Below are positions 45,530 through 54,147 of a stretch of DNA of 64,000 bases, one piece after another. Within the stretch, counting starts at the first letter, position 1, and the number at the start of each line of letters is the position of its first letter. The DNA is from UBA5070 sp035913415 (lineage in GTDB: Bacteria; Fibrobacterota; Fibrobacteria; UBA5070): contig JAMIIV010000068.1 in assembly GCA_035913415.1 (NCBI GenBank), positions 1 through 64,000 of the forward strand, given 5' to 3'. The notes beneath the pieces are model-generated. The model saw only the letters and a list, made by a program, of their open reading frames with translations. It ran no database searches and had not been told where the DNA came from. The position numbers and the translations under genes are program-made.

Positions 45530-46578
45530 GCCTCCCTCTACGCGACGTCCTCTCCGGCTGCCCCGTGGCGGGGATGCTGGTGTCCCCTTCCGGCCGCGCG
45601 CTGCATGCCAACCATGCCTGGGAATCCCTGGTGGGCGGCGACGACTGGCTCGCCTCGGTGCACCCGGACGACCGCGAGGTGGCCGAACGACTGGTGCGCG
45701 AACGCCACGAATCGCGCGAGATCCGTCTGGCTTTCCGCGAGGGCGGATGGCGCTGGGCCCTGGTTTCCGCGCACTCCTGCGACGAAGGCACCACGTTGTG
45801 GTTCCAGGCGCTGGGCGGCGGCCGCGAGGACGTCCTGGAATCGCTGGAGCGCGAGCGCGAGCTCAACGCCCTCAAGACCCGCTTCATCTCGCTGGTGAGC
45901 CACGAGTTCCGCACCCCGCTGACCGTGATCCTCTCCAGCGCCGAACTCCTGGAACACTACGGCGCCAAATGGCCCGACGAGCGGCGGGTCCAGCACCTGC
46001 GCAAGATCCACAACGCCGTCGTCGTGATCACCTCGCTGCTGGACAACGTGGGGCTGTACGGGCGCGTCGAGTCGGGATCCCTGGAGCATCGTCCCGAGCC
46101 GTTGGACGCGGCGGCCCTGATGCGCGAGCTGGTCGCCGATTTCCGCCTGGCGCTGCCGGTCGAGCAGGAACTGTCCTACCAGGACGCCTCTTCCGGGCGG
46201 CCCTTGAGCGCCGACCCCAAGCTGCTGAAGATCGTCATGGCCAACCTGCTGGGCAACGCGCTCCGCTATTCGCCCCGCGGCACCTCGGTCACGGCGAGCT
46301 CGCGGCAGGAGAACGGAGCCTGGGTCCTGGAAGTGCGCGACCGCGGCATCGGCATCCCCCCCCAGGACACCGAGCGGGTGTGGGAGAGGTTCCAGCGCGG
46401 ATCCAACGTCGACGGCATACCCGGGACCGGCCTGGGCCTGGCCATCGTGCGCCGGTGCGCCGAGATCATGGGTGCGAACGTGTCGCTGCGACCCGGGATC
46501 GGGGAGGGCACGGTGGCCCGTTTCGAAGTCCCGCTGACGGAGGGGGCTCCCGCCGTGGAGCCCGGGAGGCAAGCATGA
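45526..46578 (+). CDS. Sensor histidine kinase with N-terminal PAS-like domain
   Basis: A 350-residue soluble kinase without membrane segments. A PAS-like domain (about 5-110) is followed by HisKA with the phospho-histidine in RFISLVSHEFRTPLTVILSS and a HATPase_c domain: N box ANLLGNALRYS, G1 VRDRGIGIPP and G2 GTGLGLAIVRRCAEIMG. Coupling by ATGA overlap with flhG upstream and with the REC protein downstream suggests all three are made together, linking the kinase to flagellar or chemosensory control. Its input is unknown. Confidence 0.88.
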   Translation: MSLPLRDVLSGCPVAGMLVSPSGRALHANHAWESLVGGDDWLASVHPDDREVAERLVRERHESREIRLAFREGGWRWALVSAHSCDEGTTLWFQALGGGREDVLESLERERELNALKTRFISLVSHEFRTPLTVILSSAELLEHYGAKWPDERRVQHLRKIHNAVVVITSLLDNVGLYGRVESGSLEHRPEPLDAAALMRELVADFRLALPVEQELSYQDASSGRPLSADPKLLKIVMANLLGNALRYSPRGTSVTASSRQENGAWVLEVRDRGIGIPPQDTERVWERFQRGSNVDGIPGTGLGLAIVRRCAEIMGANVSLRPGIGEGTVARFEVPLTEGAPAVEPGRQA

Positions 46579-47663
46579 ACGTCCTTCGCAACATCCTGGT
46601 CGTCGAGGACGAAGCGGGCATCCGCGGCAACCTCCGCGAGATGCTCGAGGCGGAAGGCTACATGGTGCGCGAGGCGGTCGACGGCGATGACGGAATCCGT
46701 CAAGCCCTGGCGAGCCCCCCCGATCTGGTCATCTGCGACGTCATGATGCCCGGCAAGGACGGATGGGCGGTGCTGTCCACCCTTCGGGAGCGCGAAGAGA
46801 CCTTCGAGGTCCCGTTCCTGTTCCTGACGGCCCGCGCCGATCGCGAGAGCCACCGCCGCGGCATGGAGCTGGGGGCCGAGGACTACCTCACCAAGCCCTT
46901 CACGCGCGCCGAGGTCCTGGCGGCCATCGAGGCCCGGTTGCGCCGCGCCGAAGGCCTGGGCCGCAAGCTGCGCGAACAGTTGGCCGGCCTGAAGCAGACG
47001 CTCTCGCGGTCGTTGCCCCACGAAATCCTCACGCCCCTCAACGGCATCCTGGGCCTGTCGGCCATGCTCGTGGACGAATACGAATCGATGCGCCGCGGCG
47101 AGATCCACGAACTCGCCCAGGGCATTGTCGACTCCGGCGAGAACCTGCACCGGCTGGTGCGCCGTTTCCTGCTGTACTCCGAAATGCAGTTGGCCCTCTC
47201 CGAGCCCGGTCAACTGGCACGCCTGCGCCAGGAACGCGTTCCCGACGCGTCCCAGGAGATGGAACGGATCGCGCGCGCCCTTCTGCTCTCCACATCGCGC
47301 GCCACCGACCTTGTGGTCCACGGCGGCGAGGGGCGGCCGGGCATGTTGCCCGCGCACTTCGAGCTCTGCCTCCAGGAAATGATGCTCGAGGCGCTCCGGC
47401 GCACCAAACCCGGGCAGGCGCTGCGGCTCTCCTGCGGACCCGACGGCGTCGGATGGTCCCTGCGGCTCCAGGCCGACGGCGGGCGCATCGAACCGGTCGA
47501 ACTGGAGCGCATGCGCGCCGGTGGCGGCGCCTCCGACGGCATGGGTCTGGGCCTTGCCGCCCTGCGGGTGGCCGCCGACCTCTACCGCGGCTCCTTCCAC
47601 ATGGACTCCTCGCCCTCGACGGGAATTGTCCTGGAGCTGGTGGTGCAGGTAGCCCACACCTGA
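46575..47663 (+). CDS. Response regulator with C-terminal degenerate histidine-kinase-like module
   Basis: A 362-residue protein. The N-terminal receiver (about 5-120) has the acidic pair VEDE, phospho-acceptor Asp in LVICDVMMPGKDGW, T in LFLTARAD and K in YLTKPFT. The C-terminal part resembles HisKA (SRSLPHEILTPLNGILGLS, His present) and HATPase_c with a G2-like GMGLGLAALRVAADLY. The N-box asparagine is not visible (EMMLEALRR), so ATP binding is doubtful. It may work as a phosphorelay or a regulated adaptor for the adjacent kinase. Confidence 0.82.
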   Translation: MNVLRNILVVEDEAGIRGNLREMLEAEGYMVREAVDGDDGIRQALASPPDLVICDVMMPGKDGWAVLSTLREREETFEVPFLFLTARADRESHRRGMELGAEDYLTKPFTRAEVLAAIEARLRRAEGLGRKLREQLAGLKQTLSRSLPHEILTPLNGILGLSAMLVDEYESMRRGEIHELAQGIVDSGENLHRLVRRFLLYSEMQLALSEPGQLARLRQERVPDASQEMERIARALLLSTSRATDLVVHGGEGRPGMLPAHFELCLQEMMLEALRRTKPGQALRLSCGPDGVGWSLRLQADGGRIEPVELERMRAGGGASDGMGLGLAALRVAADLYRGSFHMDSSPSTGIVLELVVQVAHT

Positions 47664-47664
47664 T

Positions 47665-47704
47665 CGTCACGCCGGTTGTCCGCGTCAGGACAACCGGCGT
47701 GACG
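47665..47704. terminator. Strong bidirectional hairpin between convergent genes
   Basis: A perfect 17-bp inverted repeat (arm CGTCACGCCGGTTGTCC) with a 6-nt loop starts 2 nt after the REC-protein stop and ends 14 nt before the hisB stop. No T-run flanks it on either strand, so termination may need a factor. Position between convergent operons makes it the likely transcriptional divider. Confidence 0.7.
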
Positions 47705-47718
47705 CCCCGAGACACCCT

Positions 47719-48303
47719 TCAGAGCACGCCTTTCGTGCTGGGAATCCCCATCCCGCTGCGCGAGGGTCCGATGGCCATGGCCAAGGCCCGCGCGAAGGCC
47801 TTGAAGATCCCCTCGATGGCGTGGTGGGCGTTGCGGTGGCGCAGGAGGTCGATGTGCAGCGTCATCGAGGCGTTCTCGGCCAGCGAGCGGAAGAAGTGCT
47901 CGACCAGCTCGACCTCGAGGTCGCCCACCACGGGACGGGAGACCTCGACGCCCCACTCCAGGTGGAATCGGCCCGAAAGGTCCAGCGCGCAACGCGCCAG
48001 CGCCTCGTCCATGGCCACCATGTAGAAGCCGTAGCGCTCGATGCCGGCCTTGTCGCCCAGGGCTTCCTTGAGCAGACGCCCCAGGACGATGGCGATGTCC
48101 TCCACGGAGTGGTGGAGATCGATGTGGGTGTCGCCGTCGCACTCCACCGCGAGGGTGGTGCCGCTGTGCGCGCCCAGTTGCTCGAGCATGTGGTCCAGGA
48201 ACCCCGACCCGGTGCGGATGGTCGGGGCGCCCGCGCGATCGAGGTTCCAAGTGGCCTGGACCTTCGTTTCGCGCGTCTGGCGGGTGCTGCTGGCTTCTCT
48301 CAT
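47719..48303 (-). CDS. hisB: Imidazoleglycerol-phosphate dehydratase
   Basis: A 194-residue monofunctional IGPD for histidine synthesis. The manganese-binding signatures THIDLHHSVEDIAIVLG and RNAHHAIEGIFKAFARAL are present, with GFLDHMLEQLGAHS near the N-terminus. No phosphatase domain is attached. It is not with other his genes but ends a chain that begins with lptD. Its ATG overlaps the stop of the small membrane protein gene. Confidence 0.96.
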   Translation of the reverse strand: MREASSTRQTRETKVQATWNLDRAGAPTIRTGSGFLDHMLEQLGAHSGTTLAVECDGDTHIDLHHSVEDIAIVLGRLLKEALGDKAGIERYGFYMVAMDEALARCALDLSGRFHLEWGVEVSRPVVGDLEVELVEHFFRSLAENASMTLHIDLLRHRNAHHAIEGIFKAFARALAMAIGPSRSGMGIPSTKGVL

Positions 48304-48464
48304 CGTTTCGCTTCCTTGCCTGGGGACGGTGCGGCTTCGGCGGCCTTCTTGCGGGCGCGTTCCTCGAGATCGCGTACGGAATCCTCCAGACGCCGCAACG
48401 CTCCGAAAACGTAGGCCATCGCGACCAGTGCGGCGAGGATGGCCCCGATGGAAAGTCCGATCAT
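48300..48464 (-). CDS. Small single-pass membrane protein with coiled coil
   Basis: A 54-residue protein: one transmembrane helix (about 3-21, GLSIGAILAALVAMAYVFGA) followed by a charged helix (LRRLEDSVRDLEERARKKAAE). ATGA overlaps with both tatD upstream and hisB downstream argue that it is a real gene. The architecture recalls small division or envelope scaffolding proteins, but no family can be assigned. Confidence 0.65.
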   Translation of the reverse strand: MIGLSIGAILAALVAMAYVFGALRRLEDSVRDLEERARKKAAEAAPSPGKEAKR

Positions 48465-49225
48465 GGCGCCCTCCGGGTGCGCGGAAAGCAGGTGTGGAAG
48501 TTCTCGACCACCGCCTGACCCAACACGACGGGGTCTTCCCCCCGCAGGCGGGCCACCTCGCGCAGCACGTCCACGACCATGTCGGGACGGTTGGTCTTGC
48601 CGCGGTGCGGGACCGGGGCAAGCCAAGGGGCGTCGGTTTCCACCAGGAGCCTATCGCGGGGCACGAGCCGCACGAATTCCCGGAAGTGCGCCTTGGGATA
48701 GGTGACGTTTCCCGCGAAGCTGACGAAAAACCCCAGGCCCAAGGCTTCCTCCAGGCACGTCGCGTCTCCTCCGAAGCAGTGGAACACGCCTCGGGAGGCT
48801 CCGGTGTCGCGCAGGATGCGAATCAGGTCGCGATCGGAGTCCCGGTTGTGCAGGATCAACGGAAGGCCGGCGCCCTGGGCCATCTGGATCTGGGCGCGGA
48901 ACACCCGTTCCTGGAGGGGGGCATCGTAGGGTTTGTGGAAGTAGTCCAGACCGCATTCGCCGACGGCGACCACCTTGGGGTGGCCGAGCCAGAGCCGAAG
49001 AGTCTCGGCGTCCCAGGTGTCGGGGTGGCAGGGGTGGCATCCCACGGAGCACCACACGCCGAGACTTTCGGCCAGAGCCACATCGCGTTCGGCCTGCGCC
49101 GGTTCGATTCCCGGGATGAGCAGGTCGACCACACCCGCGTCGCGCGCTTGCCGCCACAGTGCGGCGGCGTCGAGGCGCAAGGCGTCCACCTGCAGGTGGC
49201 AGTGGCTGTCGACCGTGCGGATCAA
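48461..49225 (-). CDS. tatD: TatD-family metal-dependent deoxyribonuclease
   Basis: A 254-residue TIM-barrel hydrolase. Metal ligands are DSHCHLQ at the N-terminus, E in VAVGECGLDYF, H in LPLILHNRDSD, H in GVFHCFGGD and D in LLVETDAPWLAP. The start is taken as the TTG at 49225, which overlaps the upstream stop as TTGA and places MIRTVDSHCH at the family's usual distance from the start. TatD proteins are 3'-5' exonucleases or D-aminoacyl-tRNA deacylases. Confidence 0.9.
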   Translation of the reverse strand: MIRTVDSHCHLQVDALRLDAAALWRQARDAGVVDLLIPGIEPAQAERDVALAESLGVWCSVGCHPCHPDTWDAETLRLWLGHPKVVAVGECGLDYFHKPYDAPLQERVFRAQIQMAQGAGLPLILHNRDSDRDLIRILRDTGASRGVFHCFGGDATCLEEALGLGFFVSFAGNVTYPKAHFREFVRLVPRDRLLVETDAPWLAPVPHRGKTNRPDMVVDVLREVARLRGEDPVVLGQAVVENFHTCFPRTRRAP

Positions 49226-50073
49226 TTCGAGTCCCGTTGGTTCCGCTTGCGGATGGCCATGACGCGGTCGTACTCCTTCTGCCAAGCGGCCTCTTCCCCG
49301 GTGCGCAGACGGGTGGAGTCGCCGGAACGGTCGAGGTGGAAGTACTTGTCGGCCAGCGAGTCGACGTCGATGGCTCCGCTGGCGCGCAGCACCTGCCCGG
49401 ACAGATTCCGGAAGAACGCGGCGGTGTCGGGGGCAAGCACCAGGGAGTCGTGGTCGCGGAGGGTCCATTTGCGCACGCGGTTGGCTTTCACGTACAGCAG
49501 GAAGGCCGTGGAGCCTGAATCGCGCAGATGGAACGAGACCGTGCGGGGACGCGCCGCCTTGGGCGCCGCGGGGAGGGTGGTGGTGTCGGGGAGGGAGTCG
49601 GTGACGGTGGCCACGGTGTCGTAGGGAGCGGCCGTCGGCGTGGCGGGGGCGCCGAACTGCTCGAGCCGCGTCAGGCCGATGAGGGCTCCGAGCGCGACGA
49701 CCAGCAGCAGGACCAGGACGACGGGTCCTTTGGACGACTTGGTCGACTCGGCGCGCTCGGGGGGAGCCTGGAGGCGGGTCCCGGAGGGGGCCGGGCGGCG
49801 CAGGGCGCTGTCGTCGGGGGGCTCGCCCAGGTCGCGGCGCATCGCGACCATGACCGGCTCGGAATCGATGCCGTAGGCGTTGGCCAAGGTGCGGGCGAAG
49901 GCTCGGGCGTAGGCAGGTCCGGGCAGGTCGGCGTAGCGCCCTTCTTCGAGGGCGCGGATCTGTTCGGCCGGAATGCGGGTGGCCAAGCTCGCCGACTCCA
50001 GGTCCAGCGAGGCGGCTTCGCGCGCCTCGCGCAGGAGGCGGGGAGCTTCGGGTTCCTTGAAAGGAGTGCTCAT
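49222..50073 (-). CDS. RodZ-like helix-turn-helix membrane protein
   Basis: A 283-residue bitopic protein. The cytoplasmic N-terminal HTH_25 domain (about 10-80, LLREAREAASLDLESASLATRIPAEQIRALEEGRYADLPGPAYARAFARTLANAYG) is the RodZ-type helix-turn-helix. One transmembrane helix follows (about 118-137), then a Thr/Pro linker and a periplasmic domain resembling DUF4115 (FLLYVKANRVRKWTLRDHDSLVLAPDTAAFFRNL). RodZ links MreB to the envelope. It is coupled by 4-nt overlaps to maf and tatD. The ATG at 50073 is preceded by GGAG. Confidence 0.82.
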   Translation of the reverse strand: MSTPFKEPEAPRLLREAREAASLDLESASLATRIPAEQIRALEEGRYADLPGPAYARAFARTLANAYGIDSEPVMVAMRRDLGEPPDDSALRRPAPSGTRLQAPPERAESTKSSKGPVVLVLLLVVALGALIGLTRLEQFGAPATPTAAPYDTVATVTDSLPDTTTLPAAPKAARPRTVSFHLRDSGSTAFLLYVKANRVRKWTLRDHDSLVLAPDTAAFFRNLSGQVLRASGAIDVDSLADKYFHLDRSGDSTRLRTGEEAAWQKEYDRVMAIRKRNQRDSN

Positions 50074-50663
50074 GGGGCTCCGTGTTTCTGCAGAAGGTTC
50101 AGGGTGGCCGAGACGGGCAGACCCGCCACGGCGTAGTAGCAACCGTCGATGCGTTCGACCAGCCCCAGTCCGGGGCCTTGGATGCCGTAGGCTCCCGCCT
50201 TGTCGAGGGGGTCGCCCGTGGCCACGTACGCTTCGATTTCCCGCCGGGTCAACGGGCGGAACTCGACGCGGCTGGGGACGGCGATGCCATCCAGACGGAT
50301 TCCGTCACGGACCAGATGCACCCCCGTCCAGACCACGTGCGAGCGCCCCCCGAGGCGTTCCAGCATGGAGATCGCCTCGAGGGCATCGGCGGGTTTGCCC
50401 AGCACCACGCCATCGAGCACGACCACGGTGTCCGAGCCCAGCACCAGGGCGCCGGGATGGCGCCGCGACACGGCCTCGGCCTTCAGCGCCGACAGTTCCA
50501 GGACCAGGTGGGTGGGATCGGTGTCGGGCACGACCGTCTCGTCGATGTGGGCGGGATCCACTTCGTGGGGAATCCCGAGTTGGCCCAGGATCCAGGTGCG
50601 GCGCGGGGAGGCGCTGGCCAGCACGAGGGGATGGGTGAGCGTTCCGGTCCAGGGGGAGGTCAT
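50070..50663 (-). CDS. maf: Maf-like nucleoside triphosphate pyrophosphatase
   Basis: A 197-residue house-cleaning pyrophosphatase. The phosphate-binding LVLASASPRRTWIL, the catalytic-Asp region ALVLGSDTVVVLDGVVLGKP and KAGAYGIQGPGLGLVERIDG are characteristic. The usual substrates are dTTP/UTP or modified nucleotides. ATGA overlaps occur at both ends. A perfect GACGGATTCCGTC palindrome lies at 50294. Confidence 0.94.
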   Translation of the reverse strand: MTSPWTGTLTHPLVLASASPRRTWILGQLGIPHEVDPAHIDETVVPDTDPTHLVLELSALKAEAVSRRHPGALVLGSDTVVVLDGVVLGKPADALEAISMLERLGGRSHVVWTGVHLVRDGIRLDGIAVPSRVEFRPLTRREIEAYVATGDPLDKAGAYGIQGPGLGLVERIDGCYYAVAGLPVSATLNLLQKHGAP

Positions 50664-53089
50664 TTCGTGGTCACTCCTCCGGGCTTGCGGAGTTTGCGAA
50701 TGGTGGTGCTCTGGGCCTGGAGCTTCACGTCGGGAACGTCGCGGATCTGGATCAGGAAGGTCCAGCCACGCGCGGGTCCGACCGGTACCCAGCCGAAATT
50801 CATGTCCCAGCAGCCCAGGGAACGGCGGAACGAGAGGTCGTGCGAGACGAAGGAGCCTTCGTCGAAGTTGTAGGTGGATCGCCAGTTCGCGTCCCAGGCC
50901 CGGGTGGGGTGCAGTCCCGCGCCCACCGAGAGACTCTGGGTGCGGGTGGACTGGAAGATGGTGCGCGTCACGCGCCGGGACGAAAGCGTGTAGGTGTAGT
51001 TGAGGTTGGTGTTCCAGGACGAGCCCGCGGTATCGGTGGTGATGCCGTCGGAGGCGGTGCCGCTGACGGCCAGCCCTTTGCCGAAGGACGTGGACCACGA
51101 TTCCAGGATCGGGAAGACCTCGGAGGTGGAATCCGGGGAGAACCGGTCGTAGAAGCTGTGCACGATGGAGCCGTTGAGCTGGATCGCTTGGAGCAGGCCC
51201 GTGTTGTACGAGGTGGTCAGGTTCGACCAGGGCTTGACGTCCTTCTCGAAGTCGTAGGCCGTCGAGGTCGAGAGCGACAGCAGGGACAACGCCGTGCCCT
51301 TGGCGTCGCGGGCTCCGGAGTCGCCCTTGGGGGCGAGCATCTTGGCGTCCAGTTTCTGTCCAAGCCCCAGGTTCAGCAACTGCGAGCGGGACTGGCCGGT
51401 CGATTGGCCCAGCCGAGGGTTGGCGACGAACATGGGGCGCTCGTCGATGTGCGGGTAGAACGTGTAGCCCGTGGAGGGGCTGAGGGTGTGGCGCAGACCG
51501 CCGAAACGCCCCCATTTGGGCAGCCAGATGCCGTAGATGTCGGTGCCGGCCGTGACGCCCGTGTTCCAGCGCACGGTCTGGTCGGGATCGTAGCGCTCCG
51601 ATTCGAAGCGGCGCCATTGGCCGGACGCCACGGGGCCTTCTTCGTAGCTGTTCCAGGTCCAGTCGTGGCGGGCGTTGAAGGAGGCTCCCAGCTTGAGATG
51701 GTCGAAGACCGTCTGGCTGGCGGAAAGGCTCCCGGTCTGGACCGCGCCGCGGTATTGCACTTCCATGGGGCGTGGGGTGGTGTCCGCGCCGGAATCGGCC
51801 TCCTTGTCCTGGTAGGAACTGGCCTGCACCAAGTACGAATAGCGAATGGACTGGAGGATGGAGGCGGGGTCGGGGTCGTCTCCGCCGTCCCAGATCTGCC
51901 CGGACGACTGAAAGGTGGCGGCGGGGAGTTCCCGGGTGCGCAGGCCCGTGCGCAGGTTGGAATTCTGGCTGGCGCCCAGGGTGGCCGAGGCGCGTTTCCA
52001 TCGATACTGCGCCTGCAGGGTGGCATTGGCGGTCTGATCGAGCACTTCTTCCACGGACAACGCGTTGTCCGAACGGATGGATGTGTTCGAGACGAAGGCG
52101 CCGTCGCCCTTGAGCGTGGCCTTGCCGGGTTCGGGAAGCAGTTCCTGGTCGTGGCTGTAGCGCGCTTCCCAACCCGATCCCTTCGAGCCGAATTCCTGCA
52201 GATATTGTTTCCACGACACGTTGCCGTCCAGCCAGTAGCGCTTCTTGTAACGCAATTGCGAGGTGGCCGAAGCCTGGTCGAACCGTCCGCGTTCGCCTTC
52301 CACGAGGTCGGCGCTGCCGATGAGGTCGGCGTAGTCGCTGATGCCCCAGTAGGCGCCCACGTTGCGGGCGTAGAACCCCTGGCGCTGGTCGCCGCCCAGC
52401 TTGGGGGCCAACAGACCCGAGCGGCGTCCTTTGCCCAGCGGGAACATCACGAACGGGACCACCGCGACAGGCACTTCCGAGATGTTCAGCACCACCGGCG
52501 CGGCCACGGCGCGTTCTTCGGGGTCGATGGCCATGCGGCCCGAGGCGAACCAGTAGTCGGGATCCCCTTTGCCCTTGCATTGGCAGAAATCGCCGTCGAT
52601 GACCTCCAGCGAGCGATCCGGGTTCTGGCGGATCTCGCCGCCGCGGTAGAAGTCGCCGTTCTGCTCCGACCGCCCGTGGATCAGGATGCCACGACGGGTC
52701 TTGAGGTTGTAGCGAAGTCTTTCGCCCTGGAACGGGGCCAGCGACGCGTCCTTGATGTCGGGGGTTCCCGCGGCCTCCAGGAGGCCGGTCGCTTGGTCGA
52801 AATAGACGGAATCGGCCGTCAGCAGGGTGGTGCGGTACTCCAGGCGCGCGTGGCCGGCCAGGATCAACCGTCGGGTTTCCGCGTCGTAGTCGAGTTCGTC
52901 GCCCTGGTAGCGGATGGTGTCGGGTTTGGTGGCCGCCACCGAATCGGCCGAATCGGACCCCGCCTTCACGAGATTCTCGACCGCCCCGGCGGAGGGTGCC
53001 ATCAACGCTCCCACCTGCGCGCGGGGCCAGGAGGAAAGGCAGAGGACCACAAGGCCCGCCGCCGTCGCGGCGTGTCGGAGCGAACGCAT
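50660..53089 (-). CDS. lptD: LPS-assembly protein LptD (OstA)
   Basis: An 809-residue outer-membrane LPS translocon. A signal peptide (MRSLRHAATAAGLVVLCLSSWPRAQ) is followed by an N-terminal OstA/LptA-like jellyroll (about 50-160, GDELDYDAETRRLILAGHARLEYRTTLLTADSVYFDQATGLLEA), then a long beta-barrel with frequent aromatic girdle residues. KGRRSGLLAPKLGG matches the LptD barrel motif. Its presence implies an LPS-type outer membrane. It is first in a six-gene overlapping chain. The start at 53089 is chosen for the signal peptide. Confidence 0.92.
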   Translation of the reverse strand: MRSLRHAATAAGLVVLCLSSWPRAQVGALMAPSAGAVENLVKAGSDSADSVAATKPDTIRYQGDELDYDAETRRLILAGHARLEYRTTLLTADSVYFDQATGLLEAAGTPDIKDASLAPFQGERLRYNLKTRRGILIHGRSEQNGDFYRGGEIRQNPDRSLEVIDGDFCQCKGKGDPDYWFASGRMAIDPEERAVAAPVVLNISEVPVAVVPFVMFPLGKGRRSGLLAPKLGGDQRQGFYARNVGAYWGISDYADLIGSADLVEGERGRFDQASATSQLRYKKRYWLDGNVSWKQYLQEFGSKGSGWEARYSHDQELLPEPGKATLKGDGAFVSNTSIRSDNALSVEEVLDQTANATLQAQYRWKRASATLGASQNSNLRTGLRTRELPAATFQSSGQIWDGGDDPDPASILQSIRYSYLVQASSYQDKEADSGADTTPRPMEVQYRGAVQTGSLSASQTVFDHLKLGASFNARHDWTWNSYEEGPVASGQWRRFESERYDPDQTVRWNTGVTAGTDIYGIWLPKWGRFGGLRHTLSPSTGYTFYPHIDERPMFVANPRLGQSTGQSRSQLLNLGLGQKLDAKMLAPKGDSGARDAKGTALSLLSLSTSTAYDFEKDVKPWSNLTTSYNTGLLQAIQLNGSIVHSFYDRFSPDSTSEVFPILESWSTSFGKGLAVSGTASDGITTDTAGSSWNTNLNYTYTLSSRRVTRTIFQSTRTQSLSVGAGLHPTRAWDANWRSTYNFDEGSFVSHDLSFRRSLGCWDMNFGWVPVGPARGWTFLIQIRDVPDVKLQAQSTTIRKLRKPGGVTTK

Positions 53090-53145
53090 CAGACACGGAA
53101 ACGTACATCGCCGACCCCGGGGGGCGGGGGGGCGGTTTCCTGGCC

Positions 53146-53646
53146 TCAGCGAGGCATACCCTGGTCGCAGGGGTGATCCCCCCACGTGAAGATCCGGCCC
53201 GCGGAGTCCAGTGCCAGTCGGCATGTGAAATGCCCGATGGAAATGTCCCTGGCTTTTTTCAGCTCGGGGGGAAGGCGGTCTTCGCCATTGATCGTGTTCC
53301 CCCAGGTGCGGACCGTGCCGTCTTCCAGGAGAGCGCTGACGGAGCTGTATCCGGCGGACAACTTGACCACGTTGCCCAGGCCGTCCGGAATGTCGTTTTC
53401 CCCTTGAAAGTTGGGGCCCCAGGCCAGAACCGTCCCGTCGTTCATCAAGGCCAAGGCCTGGTGGGCACCGGCCGCAATGGATTTCACCTCCGAGATCCCC
53501 GCGGGAACCGCTGGATTTTGGAACTCGTCAGGCTCCATGGTCGTGCGGAACTTCAGCTCGCCTTTCCTGGTCAGAGCCAGGAGAAAACCTTGCCCCAGGG
53601 CAACGGACTTGAACATGCCCGGGTCCGCAGGTTGGGCCTGTTGCAA
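53146..53646 (-). pseudogene. RCC1-repeat protein fragment (probably incomplete or frameshifted)
   Basis: A 166-codon frame covering about three RCC1-type propeller blades (SIAAGAHQALALMNDGTVLAWGPNFQGE, KLSAGYSSVSALLEDGTVRTWGNTINGE, DISIGHFTCRLALDSAGRIFTWGD). A full RCC1 propeller needs seven. The only starts are the TTG at 53646 or the ATG at 53616. The adjacent frame, from a GTG at 53713, encodes a signal-peptide-like RSIPAVLATTIWVAT that would join this protein only by a frame change near 53640. I read it as a decayed or frameshifted gene. A short secreted RCC1 protein is the alternative. Confidence 0.55.
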
Positions 53647-53791
53647 CCCAGATCGTCGTCGCGAGGACCGCCGGTATCGATCGGTCCGACCGACGGGACG
53701 CGCGCTCGATCACCCAAGCACGTCCCGATCAGCGGATGCGGAGCCTAACCTCCCTGGCCGCCGTCGGCGAGGAGCGTTGTTCGCCGAGGCG

Positions 53792-54115
53792 TCAGATCAG
53801 TTTCAGGCGTTCCTCGGGCGACAGCAGCGAGACCAGGCGTACGGCCAGGTGGTTGTTGACCACCACGACTTCGCCCTTGGCCATGAAGCGTTTGTTGACC
53901 ACCACGTCTACAGCTTCACCGGCAAGGCGGTCCAATTGCACGACCTGCTCCACCTGCAGGGTCAACAGTTCGTCGACGGTCATGCGGGACCCGCCCAGGC
54001 GCAACTTCACCGGGACCCGGATGTCCTGGAGCTGTTCCAGATCCAGCGAGCGGCGGGGCGACTTGCGGTACTGCGTGTCCAAGGGGCCTCCAGAGGGTGG
54101 GACGTCGTCGAGCAC
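53792..54115 (-). CDS. fliN: Detached short FliN-type C-ring protein (SpoA domain)
   Basis: A 107-residue protein that is essentially a single SpoA domain: LQDIRVPVKLRLGGSRMTVDELLTLQVEQVVQLDRLAGEAVDVVVNKRFMAKGEVVVVNNHLAVRLVSLLSPEERL. It is 18-20 kb away from the main flagellar run, which already encodes the long FliY-like form at 35.1 kb. Bacteria with FliY often also have short FliN in the C-ring, so both may be used. The start is the GTG at 54115, behind a near-consensus -10. Confidence 0.88.
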   Translation of the reverse strand: MLDDVPPSGGPLDTQYRKSPRRSLDLEQLQDIRVPVKLRLGGSRMTVDELLTLQVEQVVQLDRLAGEAVDVVVNKRFMAKGEVVVVNNHLAVRLVSLLSPEERLKLI

Positions 54116-54147
54116 CGGCGGCAGCCGGAGTCGGTGGTCCGGTTTCT

